64,000 nt of DNA, from NCBI GenBank assembly GCA_009741485.1, contig CM019227.1, forward strand, positions 19,226,828-19,290,827, in the 5' to 3' direction. The DNA comes from Malurus cyaneus samueli. Taxonomy: Eukaryota; Chordata; Aves; Passeriformes; Maluridae. Below, in pieces: positions 20,991 to 32,900 of the stretch. The notes under the pieces were generated by a model that saw nothing but the letters and a program-made list of their open reading frames with translations, was not told the origin of the DNA and searched no databases. The translations under genes were made by a program, and so were the position numbers. Positions within the stretch are counted from its first letter, which is position 1, and every line of letters starts with the position of its first letter.

Positions 20991-23920
20991 TAAATGCACA
21001 TTTCAACACTGAGTCCATCCCCTTCTCTTTCTCCCTCTTCAGAGGTTATTTTCCCCATGGAGATGCAGCCTGTGCTATGCACACACCTTAGTAAGTTACA
21101 CGTTCACAAACAGATGAGACCTTTACACTCACCTGGTCTTCAAGGTGTTAGTTACTCTCCCAATAATTTTTGCACAGGGAAAAACAAAAATTAGTTCAAT
21201 GAGAGGGGAAGATTCAGGGATTTTCCTAGACCTGTGACTGATAGAGTTCCTTTCACTTTGAAGGGCCAGGCTGGGAGTGACATGATTCCTCTGAACGTTT
21301 CTTACACTACTCAGAAGAAGTTAATTTCAGTGGTCATTTTGCAGGAGGGTAGGGAAAGGGAGCACATCTGTGGAAGAAAATTCACAGTAATTATGTAAGC
21401 TTACTCCCTCTGCCTCTAACCCTTTCCATTTCTGTAGATATCAGGAACTCAGGCATTATCTTCTCCAGAAAGTCGCTGGAACAGTCTCATCTGGACTGAC
21501 TCAGCCTTTGCTATTTCTAAAATAGAGCAGCACCACAAAGTTGGTTTGGCTCTGCATTTCCATAGGAAGACTAGGTGCTGCGAGCTGACTGTGGCCAATA
21601 AAATTGCTCTGTTCCGAAATCCCACTTGCCTCCACCTCCCCGGCTGTCACACTGTGTTCCAGCCACACCTGCAAGTCCTTTGGCAAACCCAGATTCTGCA
21701 GGCACACATCACTCCCCTGCAAGCTGCAATGGCTCCTCATGGTCTGAGAGTGTCTTCCCCCACCCCCCTCCGCCTTGTTTTGCAGTGGGATGGCTTACAG
21801 TCCCAAGCAGGGGGGCTGTCATGCAGCAGCACAGGCTACAAGTTCTGCCCTTTGGTGGATTGGCTTCCGAGGCCTTACACAGGCAGCTGGACACACACGT
21901 TTGTGTGAGCAGATGCATGCCTTGTTACACCACCGGGCCTGCAATAGGAATTTTGCTTCAGCCTGCCAGTTGAGGTGTCTGTCCAAATTACAGCTCAGCC
22001 ACTCCTTCAGCTGCTGCTGAATGCTTGCAATGCCTGAAGTCGTTACGTACTCAGTTGTAGCTGAGAAAGCTCCTTTACCCAGATATTGCTGCTGGTAATG
22101 CTTTATTCCATAACTCTGCATGTAGCTATATCCACAGAAACACAGTCCAGTGCCTGGAGCAGCCTTCTCATCACTGGGATTATTTCTTTAGTTCCCATGC
22201 TCTCTGGCTGAGACAATATTACATATAAAATGAAACAGCCTCAAGAGAGAAGGAGAAAGAAGGCAGCACTCCTGCATGTCCCAGAGCTCCTTTCAGAGCA
22301 GAGTGGATTTAACGTCTAAGAGGAAAAGCAAGAATCCAGTTTCCTACAACTCAAGTGATGGAACCACTAGCCTTAGGCCAAGCAGGCTTTTCCTCTGCAC
22401 AACTTGTTCCAGTGCTCAGGCAAGCCCCCACTGCAGGAAGTGACCCTGAGAGGGAGGAACTCCCCAGGATCCATCCTACAAGTCCTCAGGGTAGGGCTCC
22501 TCCACCTGCCTGCACACACATCCACCCCTGGCCACTACCATCTGTCTCTCCCACAGTTCCTCTGAAGCTCTGATTACCGGGCTTTAAATGCCAAATTCCC
22601 CAAGAGTGAAACATTAGCTGTGTCACCAGGGTTGGCTCACGTCTGGGAAGATTAAATACCCCCTTTTGTCTCACAGCTACTCTTGGACACAGGCAGTTTT
22701 TACCCTCAGGAGGTACAAACAAAGCTGCTTCTGGAATTCGTGATGGGGAGAGCCAACTGTGCTGCTCTGGGGTTGTGTTTTCTCAATGGCTGTTTCAGCT
22801 GCACCATAGCATGCCTATGGCCAGCCTGGCCCACAAGATGGAATAGCTTGGAGAGAAGGAGACATTTATGTACAGATGGGCTTAACCAGGGCAACAAGCT
22901 GCCATCCACCATTTCAGAACCAGCACAGCCATGGGGCAGCAGGTACAGAGGAAGAGCAACAGGTCTCACTGGAAAGACAAACTGCTGATGCTGAGGACAG
23001 ATGTGATTGAAGGAGACTGCAGCTCATTTGTGTGGTCTCAGCAATTGAAAATAGACACTTTATGTTGTTAACATCCCAAAGCATGTTGGACTCAAGGACT
23101 CGACATGCTGCACAGACTGCAAAATACTGCTCCCCTAAGAAGGTCCATAAAAGACCATGAAGAACGTAGGATGGGTTATGTCTCTTTCCTTTCAACTTTA
23201 ACTCTCTTTGTACAGTACAGGGCCAGTGCACCAGGGCATGGGAAAATCATTCACAATGGATTCAGTGTTGCCAAAAGGGGATTGATCCTCACGGACCTTG
23301 TAAGGAGACACAAGTCAAATCTGTCAGACCTGGGCCTTGTGACTAGTAATAGCTTGACAAGGTTCTCTCGCCCACTCTTTCCTATGCCTCTGATTTCTAG
23401 AACTCCTTCTCAGACCCTCAGCATACCCTGGGAAGGCAGTGCAGCTGCAAGCAGCTGGGGAGGGGCAGTCATCCATCTTGTTTGGTTTTGTTGCTTTCCC
23501 ATAGTATTCTGAACAACTGCTGCAAAAGCTGGCAAGATACTCTGCAGCAGCTTGGAGGGGAAGAAACCACTAAAAACATCCCCCAGAAGCACAAGGAGGA
23601 CAGTACTGGTTTATATGGGATTAAGATTTGGATTCAGAGAGCAAAAAGTCTATCAAGCAGAGAAAAGGTATTGTGGAAGGAGTGAGACTGCTAAGAATGA
23701 GCAAATCTTCACCCTGCAGAGAACTGTGCTCTGAACACAGCTATGTGTCCACAGGCAGGAGAATCCTCCACTGGGCTTCCTGCCCTCAGGGTCCTGTTCC
23801 ACAGCCTACCCGACACCACTTGGAAGGGACATGAATAGTTCTTGTCTATTCATGCCGGGAATGGTGTTACTGCTGTAGAGGCAGACTGGGAAGTCATAGC
23901 TCTGTGAAGACAGGTAATCA
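20991..23920. other. No gene recognised
   Basis: Only short, unsupported reading frames with no splice-consistent coding pattern. Confidence 0.5.
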
Positions 23921-23924
23921 GAAA

Positions 23925-24020
23925 GGCTCACAGAGTCACAGAACATGCCGATTTGGAAGGGACCCACACAAGGATCATTGAGTGCAGCTCCTGGCCCTGC
24001 ACAAGACAGCCCCGAGAATG
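23925..24020 (-). mobile_element. CR1 3'-end fragment
   Basis: 'cagagtcacagaacatgccgatttggaagggacccacacaaggatcattgagtgcagctc' matches an inverted CR1 3' end. Confidence 0.7.
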
Positions 24021-25700
24021 GCAATGAGCTGGCCAAGGTGGTTCAATGAAACTTAGCTTGGAGGAAGATGAACAGTATTAGGTGCCCAATGCTGAAATGC
24101 TGCCAAAGTAGGAAGATCTGTGCAAGGAAAAATGGCCATTTCTTCTAGGCTGCAATTTTACTCAGTATCACCACTCTGTGGAATTTGCCAAGCCTCATGG
24201 AAGCAATAACATTATCTCACAGCACTGAGTGTAGTGAGGCTGCATCCCACCTTACACAGCCCTGACCAATTGCAAAATTGGTGAAGCAGCACATCAGTTA
24301 CAAGTCTTATTAAAAGGTGATGGGTGCAAATAATTTTGATGGTGCTGCTGCTACCTGAACCATGCTGGCTCCCCTCTGAAGGGATAACCTCCAAAGATTT
24401 TAATCAAGTTGCACTTCAGCTATCAGAACGGCAGAGAGAAAGGGCTGGGTCTCTAGCCCAGGATTTGAAGTGAGCTTTTTAAAGCCCACAACTTGCTTTG
24501 CTCTGTCACTTGCTCTGACAATTGCTTCATTCATTTATGCTCTGCTTTCAGAGCAGTTGAGGAGCTACCCCTGCCTGGCCAGACTTCAAAAATCAGACCC
24601 TTACATGGAAAATACAAACAGTTATGGTTCTACTGTAAGTTTTGCAGAATGTGAACAATGAGGAAAGTTAAGGTTTAGGGTGTTGCAAAAATATTGTGAG
24701 TAGGATGATACACATAGTTTGCTCTTGCCCCAGACAATGCCACTACAGCCTGGAGCTAAGTGGGGAATTGAGTATAAAGATACAGTAGAAAAATAAAGAG
24801 GAATGTGTTGGGATGTTTAGGGACACAGGGTAACAACACTGTTAGTGTTGTTAGTACAGTTACCTCCTGTTTGAGGGGAGAAAATTAACAATATCAGGAA
24901 TACAAGAAAATCCTCCCTAATGGTAAAAGGGTCCCAGGCCATGTACCACAGAGCAGAGACACTGTAAAAAATCACACAGGTTGATAGCCTTGAAGAAAAA
25001 GGCTTTGCACTGTATCAACTCTCCCACAACCCAAAACCCAAACGTCATCACCAATATTTTATTACCTGGTCTGACAAACTCAGCATGGTTGTGATGCTGT
25101 GTCTGGTAAAGGTCAGGTTTGTATTAAGAAAATATTTGGAGCATCTAAACATCGTATTAACTGTGGAACCACAGCTTGAAAGAACAAAATGCTTTCACAG
25201 AGCACCTGGAAAGGCCTGTGGGAGAGGAACAGGCTGGATTTCACACTCTGTCTCCAAAATCCTTCTCTGCCCTCAGACTGAACAAATTTATCAAGGCAAA
25301 ATTTAGTATTCAGACAAGAACAACAAATGCCAAGTACCTCACTGCTTTGCCTCTTTACCTGTGCCTCTCTGTAAAGCGTTAGGCGCTCTGAGTCACTGTT
25401 CTCCACAGATGTAGCCTTTCTAGCAGAGAGTGCTACACTGGCAACACCACAAGCACACCTTGAATTTCTCATCTTTCACATGGCAGAAGAGGAAAAAAAA
25501 TCACTACAAAGTGTAACATACTTACTCCGAGGACATTTGACTAAGTTTAACATTGAGCAGGTATATTCCTACAGCATCAGGGCATAAGAGTGTTGCAGGA
25601 AAACAGAGGAAAAAAAGCATTAAGGCACAGTTTTTAGGCGAAAAGCCCTGAAACACACGAATAGGTGCTTGACACATCCAGGGGCAGACAGTCCTGAAGT
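24021..25700. other. No gene recognised
   Basis: Sequence of ordinary composition; no exon, repeat family or RNA gene was seen. Confidence 0.5.
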
Positions 25701-25707
25701 CCTAAGC

Positions 25708-25911
25708 CTGTTCATGGCCTACTTACTACCGCTGTGCACTGCAAGGATAGTCTTAGACCTCCAGAGAGGGCCAGATGTTCAGAAACTATGGTAGATGACT
25801 TAATAGACNGCCTGTTCATGGCCTACTTACTACCGCTGTGCACTGCAAGAATAGCCTTAGACCTCCAGAGAGGGCCAGATGTTCAGAAACTATGGTAGAT
25901 GACTTAATAGA
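25708..25911. repeat. ~101-bp direct repeat around a single-N join
   Basis: The block from 'gcctgttcatggcctacttac' to 'gacttaatagac' occurs immediately before and after the N at 25809, with only two or so differences. As at 10980, this looks like an unmerged contig overlap. Confidence 0.85.
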
Positions 25912-26825
25912 CAAAAAAGTATTACAGCCAAATTGCTAAATTCACCGTTCCTGCAGATTAGAGAGGAACTCTCAAAATCCCCCATTTTTGCTACTCCAAA
26001 TCTACATAATTACTCAACAGTGCAGCCATTGGAAACTTTCTCAGCTTTCTGCAATGACAACTAAGGCTGTCTCTACACATTTGGATGAAAAGTTTCCAAG
26101 TCTTCAGAAGACAAATTCCCCACTCTGCAATTCCTCTAAGGAAGCCATACAGACTATACCCACTGGAGCCAGATATACATCTATACATACTCTCACAGAG
26201 GTGCGGAAGGAGTGACAGACTGAATAGAGGGGCAGACCGAAGATCTTCCAGCACAGGGAAAACACCAGCATGCAGAGGCTGTGGGCTGAGCCAGTGCTGC
26301 AGGGGAATCCCTACAAAAGCTAAGGAATACCTGGTACAGGGTGCTCACACCTCAGTGTGATAAAGGAATGCCAGTGTCGCTATGGGCAGAATGACCCAGT
26401 GATCACCTGGATCTCTGGGGGGTCAAGGAGAGCCCTCCACTCGGTAGTCGCCACCACTATCCAAAGCCAATGAACAGGAAGGACAGATGAAGCGCCAGTC
26501 TCAAGTTGGTGCAACAAACGAGACAAGAGCGCTCAGCCTCAGGCAGCGTTTAGAGACAATTCGTCTCAACCCCACTGTCAGGGGAGCAGAGCAGTTCACC
26601 AGCGAAGGTAGCCGTAAAGCCTGTCCTCAGCAGAAGCCCAGGAATGCAGCAGGGAAGGGACAGAAATGCACAGAATTAAGATCCAAAAGCAGCACTCACG
26701 AACTCTGTTATTTCCTCTCCTGCTCGCCCACCAACACATGGACGGTATCTAAAGGAGTCTGTACTTCGCTGCAAAATTGCTGGGCAGGTTTCTGAGTTCA
26801 AGAAGCTGCTGGAAGACAGCACTTC
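25912..26825. other. No gene recognised
   Basis: Nothing supported between the assembly join and the GC-rich island. Confidence 0.45.
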
Positions 26826-26829
26826 AGAT

Positions 26830-27450
26830 CGGGGATGTCCCTCTCAGCTCCGACACGGCCGGGGGCCCCGAAGCCCGGTCCCTGCTGCACCCTCCCTGTG
26901 CTCGCACCACTGCCAGGAGCGCCTCTTATCCTTCCCCACGTCACTCGTAGCACCCAAACCAGCTCAATGCCCAGAAGCAAATGGGCAGAGCAGCCACGTA
27001 CAGGAGCTCCGGACGGCGGCCGGGGTCCTCTCAGGCGACGGCACCGACTCGCTGCCGGCGTTCTCCGGTGGCCGGGACCCGCCAGGTGCCAGCACAGCCC
27101 GGCTCTGCCGCAGCCAGCTTTCTGGGAAACGGTTGTTTGAAAAGCTCCTGCCGTCTTTGTTTGGTGGGGCAGAGCCAGCAAAGGCTGCCGGGAAGGTCAC
27201 CCAGGAGGAGACCGATGAACGGGGGGGCGGGTCCGTCTCGTAACCCTTTCGGAGCAGCCGCGCTCCTGGCCCCCGTCACTTTAGGGCACAGAGGTGTCCG
27301 GTCGGGCCCGGAGCATGGCCCAGGCGTGCCAGAGGATGGAGGAGAAGCCTCACAGGAGGCAGCGCTGCCGTCCCCAGAGGTCCCATCCAGCCCTGGATGC
27401 ACCAGCTCCATCCCTGCGGAGGGGGCAGAGGCCACAGCGGGGCCGTTCGC
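26830..27450. promoter_or_regulatory. CpG-rich island without an assigned gene
   Basis: CpG dinucleotides and GC-box-like motifs (for example 'gggggggcggg' near 27221) are concentrated here, in contrast to flanking sequence. It lies about 9 kb upstream of the minus-strand HTH gene and 2.2 kb upstream of the RNPS1 promoter. It could be a distal promoter with a non-coding first exon for the HTH gene; no splice evidence was found. Confidence 0.45.
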
Positions 27451-27859
27451 TCTGAAATTGAAGCAGACTCGTGCTTTGAGCTGTTCTCACCTTTGCAAGT
27501 ACCCCCAAATGAGATGTTCAAATGTCTCTCCTTGTTCAGGCTTGGCTTATAAGGCTCCCTGCCAACTGCTGGGATCCCCCCGGGAGGGGATCAGAATCCC
27601 CCACACGCTGCCACCACCGTTGTGGGGCTGGGCCTGCTGCTCGGGACTCCACAGGAACCTGCTTCAGGCAACAGCTGACAAGAAACCTTCTTCACAATAC
27701 AATTATTTTTCTGCTGGTTCAGTGACCTTACCTGCCCCCCCTGGAGAGATTAGAGCTGTTATGAGAATAAGGGTGTACAGGACTTTGGGACCAGTTAGCC
27801 TTTATGGCTTTACCATAATGTGAGAAAGAAAATGTTAAACACTGGGTGCAGCCATGTAG

Positions 27860-28162
27860 GTGGGGGTTGGGCTCTGCTCGCAGGGAACAAGGGACAAGAC
27901 AAAGGGAAACCCCAAGTTGCACCAGGGGTGGTTTAGTTTGGATATTGGGGAAATAGTCCTTGCAGAATGGGTGGTTAGGCATTAGAAGAGCCTGCCCAGA
28001 GCAGTGGTAGAATCACCACCTCTGGAAGTGTTAAAAAAAAAGCAGATGTGGCACCTGGGAACATGGTTTAGTGGTGGTCTTGGCAATGCTGTGGGAATGG
28101 CATTGGAAGTAGACTCAATGATCTTAGAGGCTTTTCCAGTCTAAATAGTTCCATGATTCTAA
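27860..28162 (+). mobile_element. CR1 3'-end copy
   Basis: Contains 'gatattggggaaatagtcc', 'cctctggaagtgttaaaaaaaa', 'gtggcacctgggaacatggtttagtggtggtcttggcaatgct' and 'cttttccagtctaaatagttccatgattct'. Confidence 0.85.
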
Positions 28163-28164
28163 GG

Positions 28165-29290
28165 TCATCATGATAGTCTACTGATACTCCTCATTTAGAC
28201 ATACTGCAGTTTCTCATTGAACCCATGTGAACTTTTAGTAGGCTACAAAATCCCCTGGCAGGGAAATCTGCCCTTTAACAAGATGTTATATGAAGAACAA
28301 CTTCCTTTTTGCTTTCTTTGGAGTTTTGTTTTGTTTGTTTCTTTGTCTGCTGAACTTGTTCCACGCTGGTTTCATACCCCTTGGTTTTGCAGCAGAACAG
28401 AAAATAAGCCAGTTTTTCTTCTTGCTACATATGCATTACAGACACCTGCCCTGGTCTTGCTCATGTCCTGTGATGAAGGTAGATGGGACGTATTCTTGCA
28501 CTGCATTCAAAAGGTGAAGCTTCTTTCCTTTGTTAGGAATTGAACAGAAATGCCTTTAGCAACATACTTCAGCTGATCAGCACACCCGCTTCTCAGAAAG
28601 GTCTGTGATTTTTAAAGCCCTACATTAGGGATAGGGTCAAAGTGCTCTTCTGACTTTGTTCCTCTGAAGTCAAAAGTCAGATAGCCAGTGTGACCAAGTC
28701 AGATCAGTGCCTGCAGTGGCAAATTTGCTTTTACGTTCACAACAAACATATTTTGGCAGGGAGAGAGAGAGAGACAGAGGGAGAGGATATTCTTCCTACA
28801 TGACATGAAATGCCAGTGTATGGTGCTCCATCTTAAGTAACTCATTTTCCTCTTCCCAATTTTCTTGCAGTTGAGAGGGCAAGCCCCCTCTCAGTAGTGC
28901 AATTCCTACGTCTGCCACCACCTCAAAATAGAGTTTGTGTGCTCTGAATTACAGCCTCCACATGAGACTAGGTGGGCACAGCATCCACCGGTGGAGGCTG
29001 CAGCCTGCTGGGTTGTCAAACTGTTAAAATACAGAGCTGAGTCCCCGGCTGCTACTGTTATTATTATGCAAGACAGGGTTTGTAGCAATTTTTATTTCAC
29101 CAGTTAGTATAGCTGCACGAACCAGACAAGCAAACTCAGTACAAGTGAGACTCACTGCTCACCACCCTGGTCAGATGTGCCCGGTTAAACTGGGCTGAGG
29201 CCATGCGGGCCAGGAGCATTTGATGTGCTAACACTCAGAGCGGGCCTGGGCACCAGCCAGGTGTCCTCCGGCCACGCGGTCACGCCCCCC
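28165..29290. other. No gene recognised
   Basis: Short GA-rich tract near 28759-28783 only; no exon recognised. Confidence 0.5.
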
Positions 29291-29299
29291 AGATCCCGA

Positions 29300-29900
29300 G
29301 AGACATGCCCAATGCCATGCGCCACTGCATGCCATGCTGCTGCCATGACCATGCCATGCCATGCCCGCCTGCCCGCCCCGCCCCGCCCCGCCCCCGCCCC
29401 GCCCCGCCCCGCCCGCCCCGCCCCCCGCCCGCCCCGCCCCGCCCCGCCCCCCGCCCCGCCCCGCCCGACTCTGTTCCGTTCCCGTTCGCTTAAGCCCCGC
29501 CCGCCCCGCCCCGCTCCTGCCGTGACGCACAGCACGCCGCGCGCCTCCCTTCCGCTCGCGTTGCGTCATTCGCGCGCGACGGGCGCGGAGTGGCGGCGGC
29601 GCCGAGGATGTGAGTGCGGGGCGGGGGCTGCGCCATCCGCATCCATCCGGCCGGCCGGGCCCGAGGGCACCGGCCGCTGCGCGGCGCCGGGAGGAGCGCG
29701 CCGGGGCCGCCGAGAGGCGATGGCGAGGCGAGGGTCAGGATGGAGCCTCGGAGTCGCGGCCTCCCGCGGCCGGGGGCGGAGAGGGGAGGGAGGGCCGGGC
29801 CGGGGCGGGCGGGGCCACCGAGTCTTGCAGGGAACCGGGCCCGGGGTCCGCCGCTGCCGCGGCGGGCGGGAGGGAGGAGCGCTGTGCGGGCCCGAGGGGC
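29300..29900 (+). promoter_or_regulatory. RNPS1: RNPS1 CpG-island promoter and first exon
   Basis: A cytosine-rich tract of C4G/C5G repeats (29368-29465) holds many GC boxes (ccgccc on plus) and is followed by two inverted TGACGCA-type elements (29523-29529 and 29562-29568). Exon 1 probably starts near 29570-29590 and ends at 29609 in gaggat, before the strong donor gtgagt. There is no clear TATA box, as is usual for a housekeeping promoter. Confidence 0.7.
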
Positions 29901-32900
29901 GGGTTGCTCTGCTCATCTCGCGGCACCCTGCCCCACGGGCGCTGTACCGGATCCACGGCGTGCGGAGCTGCCTGGGCCGAGCGGCCGTAGTGGGCAGAGA
30001 AGTGCCGAGCGCCGATGCCTCCTCACATCAGGAGTTCTACTGGTTTGCAGCTGAAGACCTGGAGCAAATTGCCAGTAAAGCACTCACCTGTAGCCATACA
30101 GGAAGCCCGGGGACGAGCGAGTTTGCTTGCTTTGCCGCAGAGCTGCAGCTCTAAGAGTGCAGATTCTGACCTTAAAGCAGACGTGTGTGTGAGATGTTTG
30201 GTCTGTGTAGATTGCTCTTAGACTTTCTGGTTTGGGGTGGGTGCTCCTAAATCAGTTATTTGTTAGAGAGTGAGAGGTTTCAGATTCTAGGGAAGAAGCG
30301 TGTCGCTTTAAAAAATGCATTGTTGTACAGCCTTGTGTGAAGACTGTGATTTATTCTATCCACATTTTCCAGTGAATGCCTGAACTTGTGCAGGTTACGC
30401 TGAGGTTTCCAACCAAAGTGAGCTTGGTCAGTGGCGTTCCTGAGAAAGGAACATACATTTTAGTTATAATAGCTGGTTATTATGGAAGCTGCTTAAATGC
30501 AGCATCACTTGCTGAATGTTCAAAAGCCAGGTGGCTAATCTGCCTGGTAAGTGCCTGTCCCAAGGAGCAATAACCAGTGAAACCTGAAAGGAGAGTGTGG
30601 GGGTTGGGGTCTTCTCCTAGGCAAGGGGTGATACATCAAGAGGACACAGTCTTAAGATGCACTGGGCAGGTTTAGGTCAGACATTAGAAAGAATTTTTTC
30701 ACAGAAAGGGTCACTGGGCTCTGGAAGGGGCTGCCCAGCAAGGTTATGGAGTGAATGTCCCTGGAGGTGTTAAAGGGAAGACTGGACATGGCACTCAGTG
30801 TTCTGGTCTAGTTGATATAGTGGTGTTGGGTCAGAAGTTGGACTTGATGATGTCAGAGGTCTGTTCCAGTGTAATTGATTCTGTGATTCTATTTTCTGCT
30901 TCAGCAGCACACTGGGTAACAGCAAATGTACTGGTCCTTATCCATGTTCTCTTCCCTTCTCCCAGAAGGGGTAAAACCAGATCTGGCTCTAGACACTAAC
31001 AGATAGTTTTGCCTGCTGTTAGTGCCGTGACTCTGATAGTCCACAGGTGCAGGAGGAGTTGATGTGTAGGCAGAGATAACCCAAACCTGTCTATGGGATA
31101 TTTAGAAGAAGAAAAATGGGATTATTGCAGCCTTCCAGTACCTGAAATGAACATATAAAAAAGATGAAGAGAGACATTTTATATGGGCCAGAACAGGGGG
31201 GAATGGCTTCCCACTGACAGAGGGCATCTTTACATTAGAGGTTAGAAAGAAATTCTTCCCTGTGAGGGTAGTGAAACTCTGACACAGGTTGCCCAGAAAA
31301 GCCCCATCCCTGGAAGTGTGTAAGTCCAGGTTGGATCAACCTGGTCTAGTGGACGGTGTCCTTTGCCCATGGCTGGGGGGTTGGAAAGTGATGAGCTTTA
31401 AGGTTGCTGTCATCCCAAACCAACTTGTGATTCTGTGATTTTATGAAAGGAAAATCTTAAGTTTTCTGGTCTTGTGAAACCAGGAACCTGTCTGTTCTGT
31501 ACTGCCCAGTTGGGCTCATGCAGTGGCTTTCAAATCTGAACTGCAGCCACCTCACACTTGGCATTAGAGAGGTACAGAGCGGAATAGAAATGTCCTAAAG
31601 CTAAGTGGCATACACTTATTTGCTTGTCTTGGCCCCTTTGCAACACCTGTGGGACAGTCCATGGACTGCTTTCTTCCTGCCCCTGGTGCCAGAGGAGACA
31701 CTTCCTCTCCCAACAAGCTCTGCCAGTGGCAAGTCTGGTGAGTTTCCTGTCTTCTATGAAGAAAGGCCATGGGCTCTTGGTTTCTGCAGGGAGCTGAGTT
31801 TGTAAATAGTAATTTGTGTTGCTTTTTGCAGTTGGTGTGTTAGGGAAAACTGAAGCTGAAAATCAGGAAAGCAATTTTGGCTGTTCAGAAGTAATCTCAA
31901 GCATAAATGTAACTGCAAGTCAGAGAATAAAACCATTGCTTACCAGAAGCAACAAGATTGTTGGATGCTGTGAGCTGGAGAGGTTTTTTCTTGTTCACTG
32001 AATTTACCTGTGGTGCACATGGAGATGTTTTCAGCATCTTGCATTACTACACTTATTCAGTGCCACTGCAGATAAGGCTGGCAGCTCCAACACGCTTCTG
32101 CTCACACTTCCGTTCCCTGAATGTCTCATTCCTTGGTAGTTGAGGGTGTCACACTTCTTTAGTGGTTACAAGTCTGCCTACAATGTTTTAGTAATGCAGG
32201 TGTTAAACAATCCCTATGGAATAATCAAAATGCATCGTGTGTTTAGACATTGCAGATTTTATGATGGATGCAGACCTCACATGGGAAACATCTGGAGCTC
32301 AGCTAATGTCCAGCATTTCAGTGCTAAATAGAGGGATGTTAAATTTGTGTCCTTTTGGGTCTAGAGCAAAGAGGGAACTGAGGGAGGGTAAGTAAGGTCA
32401 GAATCCAGTTTAGACTTTCTGTTGAGAGGTGAGAGTCCTGAGGCCCTGAGTCCTGTGGCAGAATGCAGCAATGTTGGCCCTTTCATCTGGTCTTACCGAG
32501 GCTGACAGCTTTGGGAGCAGCTTGTTGAGGCTGGAAGAAGCCATAGTTGATAGAGGGTTTGTTGTCAACAGCCCTTTCTTTCTGACAAATATGTGCTGCG
32601 TGGTACAGATTGGCTTTGGGGAAGACTGCTGCTTGCTATTCTGGAGCCAGGGCTGCGAGCCAGAGGCATGAGCTGCTTGTGCATCTTGCAGAGAAAATGC
32701 ATGTCTTCAGTTTTGGTTGGATTTTTTTTGGTTGGATAAATAAATTGTTTTTTACTTCTGTGAATGTGAAACAATAGTGTAGACAGTAAGGTGAGGCCCC
32801 CAGTGCTGGTGTGAGCTGCTGCTAATGTGTCTGACAGGATGTGTGACTCAGGACTCTGGAAAAGGCAGTGGATGTCCAGTGTGTTGTGAGCAGGTTTGCT

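Noticed and set aside
26981..27823. 280-codon plus-strand open frame at the CpG island
   Set aside because: Low-complexity Arg/Gly/Pro/Ser composition from CpG-rich DNA, no conserved motif and no matching splice sites.
29225..30154. 309-codon plus-strand open frame over the RNPS1 promoter
   Set aside because: Proline/alanine-rich product of the C-rich promoter tract and first intron; it ignores the strong exon 1 donor at 29610.
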